Assembly (NCBI GenBank): GCA_040880125.1
Contig: JBBDJB010000017.1
Span: 1-39,990, forward strand
Direction: 5' to 3'
DNA: 39,990 bases
Source: JBBDJB01 sp040880125
GTDB taxonomy: Bacteria > Planctomycetota > Planctomycetia > Pirellulales > JBBDJB01
Notes under the pieces: generated by a model
What the model was told of the DNA's origin: nothing
Database searches by the model: none
The model's input: only the letters and a program-made list of their open reading frames with translations
Shown: positions 16,204 through 24,398 of the stretch, in pieces
Position numbering within the stretch: position 1 is the first letter of the stretch
How the letters are laid out: every line of letters begins with the position of its first letter
Made by a program: the position numbers and the translations under genes

Positions 16204-17204
16204 CGCGGATTTCACAGCAAGCCGGCCGTTATTTCGAAACCCTCACCACACGCTTTGGCGATGGGTGGAACCGCTTCTGGTTCGCTCCGCGCGATCCGGC
16301 CACGCTCGGGATGCTGCGCATTCTCACTGGTTGTGTCGCCCTCTACTTCCTGGCAACCTTCAGCCCCGACCTGGTGCGGTTTTTCGGCCCGCAGGGCCTC
16401 CTACCAGTCGAGACGGTACGCAACCTGGCCGGCCCGGACTCGTTCCGGCCATCTGTACTCCAGTATGTTTCTGCTCCGAGCGAGCTTTGGGCGGTGCATG
16501 TCGCCGGACTGGTGATTGTAGGGCTGTTCACGGCCGGTGTGTTCACCCGAGTGACCTCCGTCTTGGCCCTGGTGGTTATACTCTCCTACATTCATCGGGC
16601 GACGATGCTTACCGGTCCGTGCGAGCCGATCCTGGCGATGACGATCTTCTATCTCTGCCTTGGACCGGCCGGTGCCCGCTATTCTGTGGATGCATGGCGC
16701 CGGCGGCGGCGTGCCGCCCAGCACGGCGGGGTCGAGGAGACGCTTGAAATTGCCCCGTCGACTTCCGCCACAATCGCCACCCGGCTTTTACAGCTTCACG
16801 TAAGTCTGGTGTACGTGATGATGGGCATCGCCAAGCTGGCCGATCCGACCGATGTGTGGTGGCTGGGCGAGGCGATGTGGTGGTTAGCCGCCCGGCCCGA
16901 TTCGCGACTAGTCGACGTCACTTGGCTGCTGGCCGACCACCCTTACGTGTTGAATGGGTGGACGCACGCGCAAGTGATCTTCGAGCTAGCCTTTGGCCTG
17001 TTGATCTGGAACCGCTTGGCGCGGCCGCTGCTTGTGGTCGTGGCCGCCGGCATGTGGCTGCTGTTGGCGCTGGTCAGCGGTTTGCCGCTGTTCTGCCTGA
17101 TGATGTTCATCGCCAGCCTGGCCTTCGTTTCGCCCGCGGTGGTGCTGACGTTGACGGAGGCTCCGGCGGTTCGCCCGGGGGAAGTGCCGGCTGAGGCGAT
17201 TTAG
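16200..17204 (+). CDS. HTTM domain membrane protein (gamma-carboxylase-like)
   Basis: A 334-residue integral membrane protein starting in the ATGA overlap at 16200. It begins with RFWFAPRDPATLGMLRILTG, the characteristic opening of HTTM (vitamin K-dependent gamma-carboxylase-like) proteins, followed by several membrane segments (about 40-60, 98-120, 125-140, 150-165, 205-225 and 260-310). FFGPQGLLP and MGIAKLADPTDVWWLGEAMWW are typical of the bacterial branch. Human gamma-carboxylase modifies Glu residues, but most bacterial HTTM proteins lack proven activity. It ends just before a palindromic repeat and is convergent with fabF. Confidence 0.85.
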   Translation: MTRISQQAGRYFETLTTRFGDGWNRFWFAPRDPATLGMLRILTGCVALYFLATFSPDLVRFFGPQGLLPVETVRNLAGPDSFRPSVLQYVSAPSELWAVHVAGLVIVGLFTAGVFTRVTSVLALVVILSYIHRATMLTGPCEPILAMTIFYLCLGPAGARYSVDAWRRRRRAAQHGGVEETLEIAPSTSATIATRLLQLHVSLVYVMMGIAKLADPTDVWWLGEAMWWLAARPDSRLVDVTWLLADHPYVLNGWTHAQVIFELAFGLLIWNRLARPLLVVVAAGMWLLLALVSGLPLFCLMMFIASLAFVSPAVVLTLTEAPAVRPGEVPAEAI

Positions 17205-17237
17205 CCGGTGTGATGGAACTCGGTGCCGACGAAGACG

Positions 17238-17262
17238 CACCGTCAGGAATGTCTGTGCCACG
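17238..17262 (-). repeat. Palindromic repeat, family 1 (single copy, locus B)
   Basis: On the minus strand this is the 25-base unit GTGGCACAGACATTCCTGAC followed by GGTGC, differing from the perfect copies at two positions in the right arm. It lies in the 98-base gap between the convergent stops of the HTTM gene and fabF. Confidence 0.75.
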
Positions 17263-17302
17263 CTTTCGCTGTCAGCCACGGGGCCGGCTCGACTGCGGCA
17301 AC

Positions 17303-18553
17303 CTACCCATTGCCGTTGCGGAGCGCGCCGACGATCAGCGAGGCGTTGTGCCCGCCGAAGCCGAAGCTGTTGCTCATCGCGGCGCGGATCGGCCGCTGCT
17401 GCGGCTCGTTGGGCGTGTAGTTCAGGTCGCAAGACGGATCCGGCGTGTCGTAATTGATCGTCGGAGGACAGACCTGATCGCGGAGGGCCAGCAGCGTCAG
17501 CACCATCTCGACCCCACCGCTGGCGCCCAGCAGGTGCCCTAGCTGGCTCTTGGTACTGGAGACGTTCAACCGGTGCGCGTGTTCGGCGAACACCCGTTTG
17601 ACGGCGTACGTTTCGGCCTGGTCTCCCAGCGGCGTGCTCGTGCCGTGCGCATTGATGTAGTCGATCTGGTCCGGGTTCATCTGCGCGTTAGCCAGGGCAC
17701 CGCTCATCGCCCGGGCGGCCCCGTTCCCCTGCGGATCGGGTTGAGTGATGTGGCCGCCGTCGGCGGTTGCCCCGTAACCATAGATTTCGCCATAGATGTG
17801 GGCTCCCCGTGCCTTGGCGTGCTCGAGCTCTTCCAGCACGATCAGCCCGGCTCCCTCGGAGAGCACAAAGCCGCTACGGTCGGCATCGAATGGCCGGCTC
17901 GCCTGCTGCGGCGCGTCGTTCCGCTCGCAGAGCGCCTTCATGTTCGAAAAACCGCTGATACCCATTGGCGTGACGGCGGCCTCGCTTCCGCCGGTAATCA
18001 TGACTTCGGCGTCGTCGTACTGGATCGCCTTGAAAGCGTCGCCGATGGCGTTGGTGGCGCTGGCGCACGCGGTGGCCACTGCGTAGTTCGGCCCACGTAG
18101 TCCGTACTCAATGGAGACGTGACCGCTGGCGGCATTGACCATCAGCTTAGGAATGGTAAACACCGAGACCTTGTCCGGCCCCTTGGTGAGCAGCCGCTCG
18201 TGCTGCGTTTCAATTTCGTTCAGGCCGCCGATGCCCGATCCGAGAATCACGCCGCAGCGGAACGAGTCCTCGCTGGCGAAGTCAATGCCGGCGTCGCGCA
18301 CCGCATCGATGCAACTGACCAGCGCAAACTGGGTGAAGCGGTCGAGCCGCTTGGAGTCCTTCGGCGAGATATATCCGTCGGTCGACCAGTCGTAGACGTC
18401 GCCGGCAAAGCGAACTTTGAACCGCGAAGCGTCGAACAGGCGCAGTTCATGGATCCCGCTTTCGCCCGCCAACACCCGCTTCCACAGATCGTCGACCTTG
18501 CAACTGAGCGACGTGACCGCACCGAGCCCCGTCACGACGACACGGCGTTTCAT
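17303..18553 (-). CDS. fabF: 3-oxoacyl-ACP synthase II
   Basis: A 416-residue condensing enzyme elongating acyl-ACP with malonyl-ACP. The catalytic Cys163 (ATACASATNAIGDAF), His303 (NAHGTSTPLGD), Lys335 and His340 (STKSQLGH) are all present with the right spacing, and the length is standard. The start MKRRVVVTGLG is the classic one. It follows acpP by ten bases and closes the rpmF-fabD-fabG-acpP-fabF cluster. It could be named fabB by function, but the length and context fit fabF. Confidence 0.96.
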   Translation of the reverse strand: MKRRVVVTGLGAVTSLSCKVDDLWKRVLAGESGIHELRLFDASRFKVRFAGDVYDWSTDGYISPKDSKRLDRFTQFALVSCIDAVRDAGIDFASEDSFRCGVILGSGIGGLNEIETQHERLLTKGPDKVSVFTIPKLMVNAASGHVSIEYGLRGPNYAVATACASATNAIGDAFKAIQYDDAEVMITGGSEAAVTPMGISGFSNMKALCERNDAPQQASRPFDADRSGFVLSEGAGLIVLEELEHAKARGAHIYGEIYGYGATADGGHITQPDPQGNGAARAMSGALANAQMNPDQIDYINAHGTSTPLGDQAETYAVKRVFAEHAHRLNVSSTKSQLGHLLGASGGVEMVLTLLALRDQVCPPTINYDTPDPSCDLNYTPNEPQQRPIRAAMSNSFGFGGHNASLIVGALRNGNG

Positions 18554-18563
18554 GGGGCGCCTG

Positions 18564-18800
18564 CTACGATTTGGTGTTTTGTTCGATATACTCGACGGCC
18601 TGGCCGACGGTTTGAATCTTTTCCGCGGCGTCGTCGGGAATGGTGATATCGAACTCCTCTTCCAGTTCCATGACTAACTCGACCGTGTCCAGCGAGTCCG
18701 CGCCCAGGTCGTTAACGAAGGAGGTTTCCGGAGTCACCTTTTCCTTTTCGACACCAAGCTGCTCGGCAACAATGTCCATCACTCGTTCTGAAACTGAGGC
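18564..18800 (-). CDS. acpP: Acyl carrier protein
   Basis: A 78-residue acidic protein that carries growing acyl chains on 4'-phosphopantetheine at Ser37 in GADSLDTVELVMELEEEFDI. I place the start at a GTG at 18800, reading (V/M)ASVSERVMDIV as in most ACPs, because AGGAGG lies nine bases upstream; a GTG two codons earlier is too close to it, and longer frames are not supported. It is followed at ten bases by fabF. A separate promoter seems to lie about 115 bases upstream. Confidence 0.95.
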   Translation of the reverse strand, partial: ASVSERVMDIVAEQLGVEKEKVTPETSFVNDLGADSLDTVELVMELEEEFDITIPDDAAEKIQTVGQAVEYIEQNTKS

Positions 18801-19151
18801 CACCTTCACGGTCCTCCTGTAAACCATCAAAAATGGGATGCGGCGAGAATTATTACGCCTACCCGTCCTACCAGACCCCACGGGCGCGTAAGCTTATTTG
18901 CTTTAAGCTCATTAGAATAGAGGATTTTCATAAGACAGGTCAAGTGACAAAATCCCGCCCCCATCGTGGGGCTGCAGCGGCCGAAGTTGGCCCTCCGACG
19001 ACGAACTGCCGGTTGAAGTACGCCGTCGTGGCGTTCCAACCTGGCCAAGTTCGAAGCAAAGTTCCTCACGGCTCGCAAAATCGCGACTTACGTCGCTGTT
19101 TTGGCATCACCTCCATGTGACGCAGCGACCTGCTGAGAAAGCATCAGGCGA
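18801..19151 (-). promoter_or_regulatory. fabG-acpP gap with a likely acpP promoter
   Basis: This gap of 351 bases breaks the fab cluster. On the minus strand TTGACC (18943-18938) and TATTCT (18919-18914) are 18 bases apart, a plausible sigma-70 promoter about 115 bases before acpP. The surroundings are unusually AT-rich for this window. AGGAGG at about 18815-18810 is the acpP ribosome-binding site. No coding frame and no clear fabG terminator were seen. Confidence 0.5.
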
Positions 19152-19922
19152 CTAGGCGGTCAGCCCTCCATCGACGGTGATCACTTGCCCCGTGATGTAG
19201 GCACTGGTGGGACTGGCCAGAAACAGGACCGCCTCGGCGATTTCCTCCGCCGTGCCCAGCCGGCCGACCGGCACGCGCTGCTTCACCTGGTCCAAGATGC
19301 TACTGCCCAACGCGTCGGTCATCTCCGTGGCGATAAAGCCGGGGCAAACGGCGTTGACGGTGACTTTGCGAGTGGCAAGTTCCTTCGCCACGCTGCGCGT
19401 GAGTCCGATGACACCGGCCTTGGACGCCGAGTAGTTCGATTGGCCGGGATTGCCGATCAGCCCCGAAACGCTAGCAATGTTGATGATCCGGCCGTACCGC
19501 TTTTGCATCATCGGCCGGCTGACCGCGCGAGTTAACAGAAACACCGCCCGCAGATTTGTAGCGATAACCTGGTCCCAATCCTCGTCCGACATGCGGGGGA
19601 TGAGCGTGTCGCGCGTGATGCCGGCGTTGTTCACCAGGACCTGCAGGGATTCCCATCGTTCCAGCACGTCCGCGATCAGCTTCCCCACGGCCTGCGCGTC
19701 GGTCAGGTCGCAGGGGAAAGCGGCAGCTTCGCCGCCGGCGGAGGTGATTTGGGCGACGGTCTCCTCTAACTTTTCGGCGTTTCGCGCGGCACAGGCGACC
19801 TTCGCGCCGCACTGCCCCAGCGCCAGGGCGATGGCACGGCCGATGCCCCGCGAGGCGCCGGTTACCAAAGCGACTTGCCCGCCCAGGTCGACGCGTACCC
19901 CTGTTGGAATGCTGTCACTCAC
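19152..19922 (-). CDS. fabG: 3-oxoacyl-ACP reductase
   Basis: A 256-residue SDR enzyme that reduces beta-ketoacyl-ACP with NADPH. TGASRGIG is at 21-28, NNAGITRD at 98-105, and the catalytic Ser151, Tyr164 and Lys168 (NIASVSG...QSNYSASK) have E. coli FabG spacing. I start at GTG 19922, with GGAG about ten bases upstream and the usual ten or so residues before the first strand; the longer open frame runs back into fabD and is rejected. It lies 41 bases after fabD on the same strand. Confidence 0.95.
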   Translation of the reverse strand: MSDSIPTGVRVDLGGQVALVTGASRGIGRAIALALGQCGAKVACAARNAEKLEETVAQITSAGGEAAAFPCDLTDAQAVGKLIADVLERWESLQVLVNNAGITRDTLIPRMSDEDWDQVIATNLRAVFLLTRAVSRPMMQKRYGRIINIASVSGLIGNPGQSNYSASKAGVIGLTRSVAKELATRKVTVNAVCPGFIATEMTDALGSSILDQVKQRVPVGRLGTAEEIAEAVLFLASPTSAYITGQVITVDGGLTA

Positions 19923-19963
19923 GATTGCTGTTCTCCGCGTCTGGCGGCGCACCGCCTGGTCGC

Positions 19964-20872
19964 TTACTCGCCTATGTTCTGACAGGATATCTTTCGGTCG
20001 ATCCGCCGCAAGAGTCCCTTCAAAACGCGGCCGGGACCAATCTCGTAGAACTCGTCGTAGCCGCTGGCCAAGAGATATCGGACCGAGTCCTCCCAGCGCA
20101 CCGGGCTGACGACTTGGCGCACCAAAAGCTCGCGGATCTCCTCCGGGTCGTCGTGCGGCCGGGCGTCCACGTTGGAAACCACCGGAATCGCGGGAGGCGA
20201 CATCGGCACATCCGCCAGCGCATCGGCCAACTGCCGCACCGCCGAGTCCATGATCGGAGTGTGAAACGCCCCGGCGACCGCCAGCGGCACGACCTTCATC
20301 GCCCCGGCTTTGGTGGCCAAGTCGGCGACCCGCTCGCAGGCGCTGTTCGTACCCGAGACTACAATGTTGCCGGGGCACAGCAGGTTCGCGATCTGCAGCG
20401 TCTCGTCTTCCCGCGCTTCGTCGCAAAGCCGCTCGACGACATCTTGCTCGAGGCCGAGGATGCTCACCATGCCGCTGGGCGTCGCATCGGCGGCCTGTTG
20501 CATCGCCGCGCCGCGCTGCTGAACCAGCCGCAATCCATTCGGAAAATCCATCACGCCGGCAAACACCATGGCGGTATACTCGCCCAGGCTAAGTCCCGCG
20601 GCGGCCTCGCACGACAGCACGACCTCGGGCGAATCCTGGCGGACCTGCTCAATGGCGGCCAGGCTGGTGACAAACAGGGCCGGCTGGCTGTAGACGGTCG
20701 AGTCGAGCTTCTCATCCGGCCCCTCGAAGCAGAGCCGGGCCAGGTCGTACCCCAGTACTTCGTTGGCTTGGTCGTACATCGCCCGGGCCGAAGGAAGCGT
20801 CTCGGCGAGTTGCTGGCCCATGCCGACCTTTTGGGCGCCCTGACCGGGAAATAAGAAGGCGATCTTGCTCAC
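19964..20872 (-). CDS. fabD: Malonyl-CoA-ACP transacylase
   Basis: A 302-residue enzyme that loads malonyl groups onto ACP. It opens with IAFLFPGQGAQKVGMG. The nucleophile Ser95 is in GLSLGEY and the catalytic His204 in AGAFHTPIMDS; Arg120 (LVQQRG) matches the substrate Arg. The usual elbow is GHSLGEY; here Leu replaces the His before Ser. Length and order are otherwise standard. The gene lies between rpmF and fabG. Confidence 0.95.
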   Translation of the reverse strand: MSKIAFLFPGQGAQKVGMGQQLAETLPSARAMYDQANEVLGYDLARLCFEGPDEKLDSTVYSQPALFVTSLAAIEQVRQDSPEVVLSCEAAAGLSLGEYTAMVFAGVMDFPNGLRLVQQRGAAMQQAADATPSGMVSILGLEQDVVERLCDEAREDETLQIANLLCPGNIVVSGTNSACERVADLATKAGAMKVVPLAVAGAFHTPIMDSAVRQLADALADVPMSPPAIPVVSNVDARPHDDPEEIRELLVRQVVSPVRWEDSVRYLLASGYDEFYEIGPGRVLKGLLRRIDRKISCQNIGE

Positions 20873-20993
20873 GACGAACTATCCTTGCCAGTCGTTGCCC
20901 AGTCTTTCCCGCGCAGGTTCGTCGCGGATCGACCGGCGCGGCCGGCGGCTGCAATGAACCGAAGCCGGCAGCGGAGCGCATTCGCGCGGGCGA

Positions 20994-21170
20994 CTACTCG
21001 GTTTCGACGATGGTGCGGCCCATATAGTAGCCGCAATTCGGGCACACCACGTGCGACGGCACCACCGTACTGCACTTGGGGCAGTGTTGAAGCTGCCGTG
21101 GTTTCAGCGCATCGTGGGAGCGTCGCTTGCCGGTGCGCGAATTGGAGTGCTTGCGTTTCGGAACGGCCAT
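20994..21170 (-). CDS. rpmF: Ribosomal protein bL32, zinc-binding form
   Basis: A 58-residue basic protein starting MAVPKRKHSNSRTGKRRSHD, the standard L32 opening, at the ATG at 21170; an upstream frame adds 19 residues with no support. Two CxxC pairs (Cys30/33 and Cys43/46) form the zinc knuckle of the zinc-requiring form. It is first in the rpmF-fabD-fabG cluster, 121 bases before fabD; the rpmF-fab linkage is common in bacteria, though plsX and fabH, often between them, are missing here. Confidence 0.96.
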   Translation of the reverse strand: MAVPKRKHSNSRTGKRRSHDALKPRQLQHCPKCSTVVPSHVVCPNCGYYMGRTIVETE

Positions 21171-21437
21171 GGTCTCTCTCCAAAGGCCGGCACGGAAGCG
21201 CCTGCCAGCCTTCAATTGCAGGGTCAAACTGCTGATCGTAGCTCCGCCATGCCGTGGCTGTCAACCGCTTCGGACGGCCTCTCAAACCGCAGTTCGCACG
21301 CCCGGGTCAACGGCCGCATTCCGGCTCGCTGGGCCGCGTGCCGGCGCTCGGCTACAATACCGCCCGCCGCGATGCTTGCCGCCGGTATGCCGTCGGCAGA
21401 TGTTCGCCGATCCGCTTGATTTCAGAGAGGAGCTTTC

Positions 21438-22907
21438 ATGGAAGTCCGTACGCTAACCTCATCCCTGGCAGGTGCTCAGGCCGATGCGGTGGTCGTCGGA
21501 GTCTACGCCGAGGAAAAGCTCTCCGCGCCCGCCCGGGAGGTCGACGAGGCGATCGGCGGCCTGCTCACGCGACTGATCGAGGCGAAGGAGATCTCCGGCA
21601 AGGGCAATGAGGTGTTCACCCTGTGGGGCCAATCCGGCGTGAAGGCCAAGCAGATCGTCACCGTCGGGATGGGCCCCCGAGCGAGCCGCGATGCCGGAGC
21701 CGTGCATCGGGCCGCCGGAGCTGCCGCTCGGGCGATCTCTTCCAAGGCACGGGGCACGGTGGCCTTTGCGCTGGACGACGACTTGGAAGCCGCCGCGATT
21801 GACTCCGGCGTGGCCGGGGCAATGGTCGGCTGTCAGGGGCAGGACCTTTTCCGTGCGGAGCGCCGTCAGCACCCGTTCCAGGAGATCCTCTGGTGGAAGG
21901 GCGAAGCGACCTCGCTGGAGCGGGGCCGCGTGCTCGGCGAATGCGTCAACTTCACCCGGCGGCTGGTCAATCAGCCCGCCCAGGACATCTACCCGGAGTC
22001 GTTTGCCCAGGTGGCGAGCGAGATGGCTGGCCAGTGCGGTCTGACCGCCGAGGTGTGGGATTTGGCTCGACTCGAGGCGGAACGCTGCGGCGCGCTGCTC
22101 GCCGTAGCTCGGGGCTCGGCACGCGAGCCCCGCCTGGTGATCGTACGGCACCAGGGCGCGTCCGAGGTGGCGCCGACACTGGCGCTGGTGGGCAAGGGCG
22201 TCACTTTCGACTCAGGAGGGCTTTCGATCAAACCCAGCGACAGCATGAAGACCATGAAGTGCGACATGGCCGGTGCCGCCACGGTGCTGGGAGCGATGCG
22301 AGCGATCGGCCTGCTCAAGCTGCCGGTCAATGTCGTGGGGCTGATGGGGCTGGTCGAGAACATGACTGGACCGGCCGCGTACAAGCTGGGCGACGTGCTC
22401 ACCGCACGTAGCGGCAAGACCATCGAGGTGCTTAATACCGATGCTGAGGGCCGGCTGGTGCTGGCGGACGTACTCGACGTGGCCCAAAGCGGCGGGGCCG
22501 ACCGCATCATCGACCTGGCCACCCTTACCGGAGCCTGCGTCGTCGCCTTGGGCACCGAAGTGGCGGGCCTGATGACCAACGACCAAACTTGGTGCGACCA
22601 GCTCAGCACGGCGGCGGCCGCTTGTGGCGAATCGGTGTGGCAGTTGCCGATGTTTGCCGAGTACGATGAGTTGATTCAGAGCGAGGTGGCCGACATCAAG
22701 AACATCGGTCAGGGACGCTGGGGCGGAGCCATCACGGCGGCGAAGCTGCTGGAACAGTTCGTCGGCGGCCTGCCCTGGACGCACATCGACATCGCGGGAC
22801 CAGCTTTCCGCGACAGCGCCAAGCCGTGGTGCGACGCCGGCGCCAGCGGCGCGATGGTCCGCACGCTGGTCGAAGTCGTCCGCCGCCTCGGCGAGCCGGC
22901 ATCGTAG
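21438..22907 (+). CDS. pepA: Leucyl aminopeptidase (family M17)
   Basis: A 489-residue cytoplasmic dimetal aminopeptidase. The M17 signature NTDAEGRL is at 333-340; VGKGVTFDSGGLSIKP (251-266) holds a metal-binding Lys and Asp, and KCDMAGAA (274-281) another Asp. The N-terminal 170 residues form the variable M17 regulatory domain. The start at 21438 has AGAGGAG at 21426-21432. It is divergent from rpmF across 267 bases that hold a TACAAT (21353-21358) but no good -35, and is convergent with the FG-GAP gene. Confidence 0.95.
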   Translation: MEVRTLTSSLAGAQADAVVVGVYAEEKLSAPAREVDEAIGGLLTRLIEAKEISGKGNEVFTLWGQSGVKAKQIVTVGMGPRASRDAGAVHRAAGAAARAISSKARGTVAFALDDDLEAAAIDSGVAGAMVGCQGQDLFRAERRQHPFQEILWWKGEATSLERGRVLGECVNFTRRLVNQPAQDIYPESFAQVASEMAGQCGLTAEVWDLARLEAERCGALLAVARGSAREPRLVIVRHQGASEVAPTLALVGKGVTFDSGGLSIKPSDSMKTMKCDMAGAATVLGAMRAIGLLKLPVNVVGLMGLVENMTGPAAYKLGDVLTARSGKTIEVLNTDAEGRLVLADVLDVAQSGGADRIIDLATLTGACVVALGTEVAGLMTNDQTWCDQLSTAAAACGESVWQLPMFAEYDELIQSEVADIKNIGQGRWGGAITAAKLLEQFVGGLPWTHIDIAGPAFRDSAKPWCDAGASGAMVRTLVEVVRRLGEPAS

Positions 22908-22941
22908 TGATTGGAACCCCGAACGCGGACCGTATCGCCAA

Positions 22942-24213
22942 TCACCCGCCCGTGTCCCCAGCGATCGGCGTGGGCTGCGCCGCTTCCCAGGCTTGGCGGT
23001 CGACCGCTTCGCGCTTGTGAATCAGCACGTGCGCGCCTTTCATTCCGCCGGCGAGAATATCCGGTAGGCCGTCCTCATTGACGTCATGTACCACGACCTG
23101 CCGGCCGATGCCGGAGTCGTCGTCGGCTCGGTAGGGGATCCAATCCACTCCGTCGTCGGTCCGGCTGAGTTTGAACCAGTACACCACGGCGCCGGCGTCC
23201 CACATCGGGCTTTGCATGTGGTGCGACCAGTAGGTCTTACCGGTGACGATGTCCTTCAGCCCGTCACCGTCGATGTCGGCCAGGTTGACCGAGTGCGGTT
23301 CGCTAAACACCAGGCCGTAACGGTTGTCCTCCGCCTTGTCGCCGAGGATCTGGTGCGGCCGGAAGACGCGGCGGTCGCCTTCTTGAATCTGTTCGTACCA
23401 GGCCAGGCCGAACTCGTGCGCGGCCAGGCTGGTGATGACATCGTTATCGCCGTCGCCGTCGACGTCGTAGGCGTACATCTCCGCGCCGCCGGCTCGGGCG
23501 AAGTTCACGTTGTGCGATGCCCACTTCGGATCGCCTTCGAGCGAGTCCGGCTGCTCGAACCAACCGTCCTTGTGCAGGATGTCCAGCCGCCCGTCGCTGT
23601 TCACATCGCCGATGCCCAGCCCGTGGCCGAAGCGCGGCGTGGCCACCTGCTCGGAGACCGGGTGAAACGTCCAGCTCTCCAGCGGCTTCGACCAATCGAT
23701 CGTGCAGTAGCCGAAATAGCCCTCGCGCGTGCAGACCAGTTCGGGCCGCTCATCGCCGACAAGCTGCGTAAGCTGCGGCGACTCGTTGGACACCCAGTCG
23801 AAAACCTGGTGCTTCTTCCAGTGCTCATCGAAGCCGCCCGAGCCGGGGTTTTCGTAAACATAGGCCGGCGTGCCGGGGAAGCCGACGGTGAATACATCGC
23901 TGAATCCATCACCGGTGAAATCGTATACCCAGGCGAAGAAGTGATCGGCGTAGCCGTTGCGCGGCTGAGGCACGGCGGCGTAGATCTCGTGTTTGATCTG
24001 GTAGTCCGGCCCAGCAAACCAGTACGGCCCGTAGACGACGTCGTCGGTGCCGTCGCCGTTGATGTCGCCGACGCCGATGCCTTCGGAGTAATACGTGTCG
24101 GTGAGTTGCATCCGCTCGAAGCGATGAACGGTGTAGTCTTCGGCAACAGCGACGCTTGTCGCCAGCGCTGCCCAAGCTACGGCGGTTAACAGAGCCGCTG
24201 GTGATCTGCGCAT
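22942..24213 (-). CDS. Exported FG-GAP/VCBS repeat protein
   Basis: A 423-residue secreted protein with a signal peptide (RRSPAALLTAVAWAALATSVAVAE). At least six calcium-binding-type repeats of form DxNxDGxxD occur (DINGDGTDD, DFTGDGFSD, DVNSDGRLD, DVDGDGDND, DIDGDGLKD, DVNEDGLPD), each in a beta-propeller blade as in FG-GAP/VCBS proteins. Such proteins are abundant in planctomycetes and usually bind ligands or surfaces; this one has no added enzymatic domain. An AGGAA ribosome-binding site precedes the start. It is convergent with pepA, 34 bases apart, and divergent from the MFS gene. Confidence 0.88.
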   Translation of the reverse strand: MRRSPAALLTAVAWAALATSVAVAEDYTVHRFERMQLTDTYYSEGIGVGDINGDGTDDVVYGPYWFAGPDYQIKHEIYAAVPQPRNGYADHFFAWVYDFTGDGFSDVFTVGFPGTPAYVYENPGSGGFDEHWKKHQVFDWVSNESPQLTQLVGDERPELVCTREGYFGYCTIDWSKPLESWTFHPVSEQVATPRFGHGLGIGDVNSDGRLDILHKDGWFEQPDSLEGDPKWASHNVNFARAGGAEMYAYDVDGDGDNDVITSLAAHEFGLAWYEQIQEGDRRVFRPHQILGDKAEDNRYGLVFSEPHSVNLADIDGDGLKDIVTGKTYWSHHMQSPMWDAGAVVYWFKLSRTDDGVDWIPYRADDDSGIGRQVVVHDVNEDGLPDILAGGMKGAHVLIHKREAVDRQAWEAAQPTPIAGDTGG

Positions 24214-24398
24214 TTCAATGGTTCCTGAGAAAGTACTCGCTAAACCGCGTTGTAAAAAGGCTGTTGATTGCAGTGGCCAATAGGATTGGCATTATGTGGC
24301 CGTGCTTCATCGGTCGCAACAAAAAAACTCGCGCGCGTGGAGCAATAGCCCCAGGCCGATGCTTGTTCACTGCCGCGCCTCCGCATACGTTATGCGGC

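Noticed and set aside
19152..20426. Longer FabG frame reaching into fabD
   Set aside because: The added N-terminus is nonsense read over fabD in another frame; the GTG at 19922 gives a normal FabG with a ribosome-binding site.
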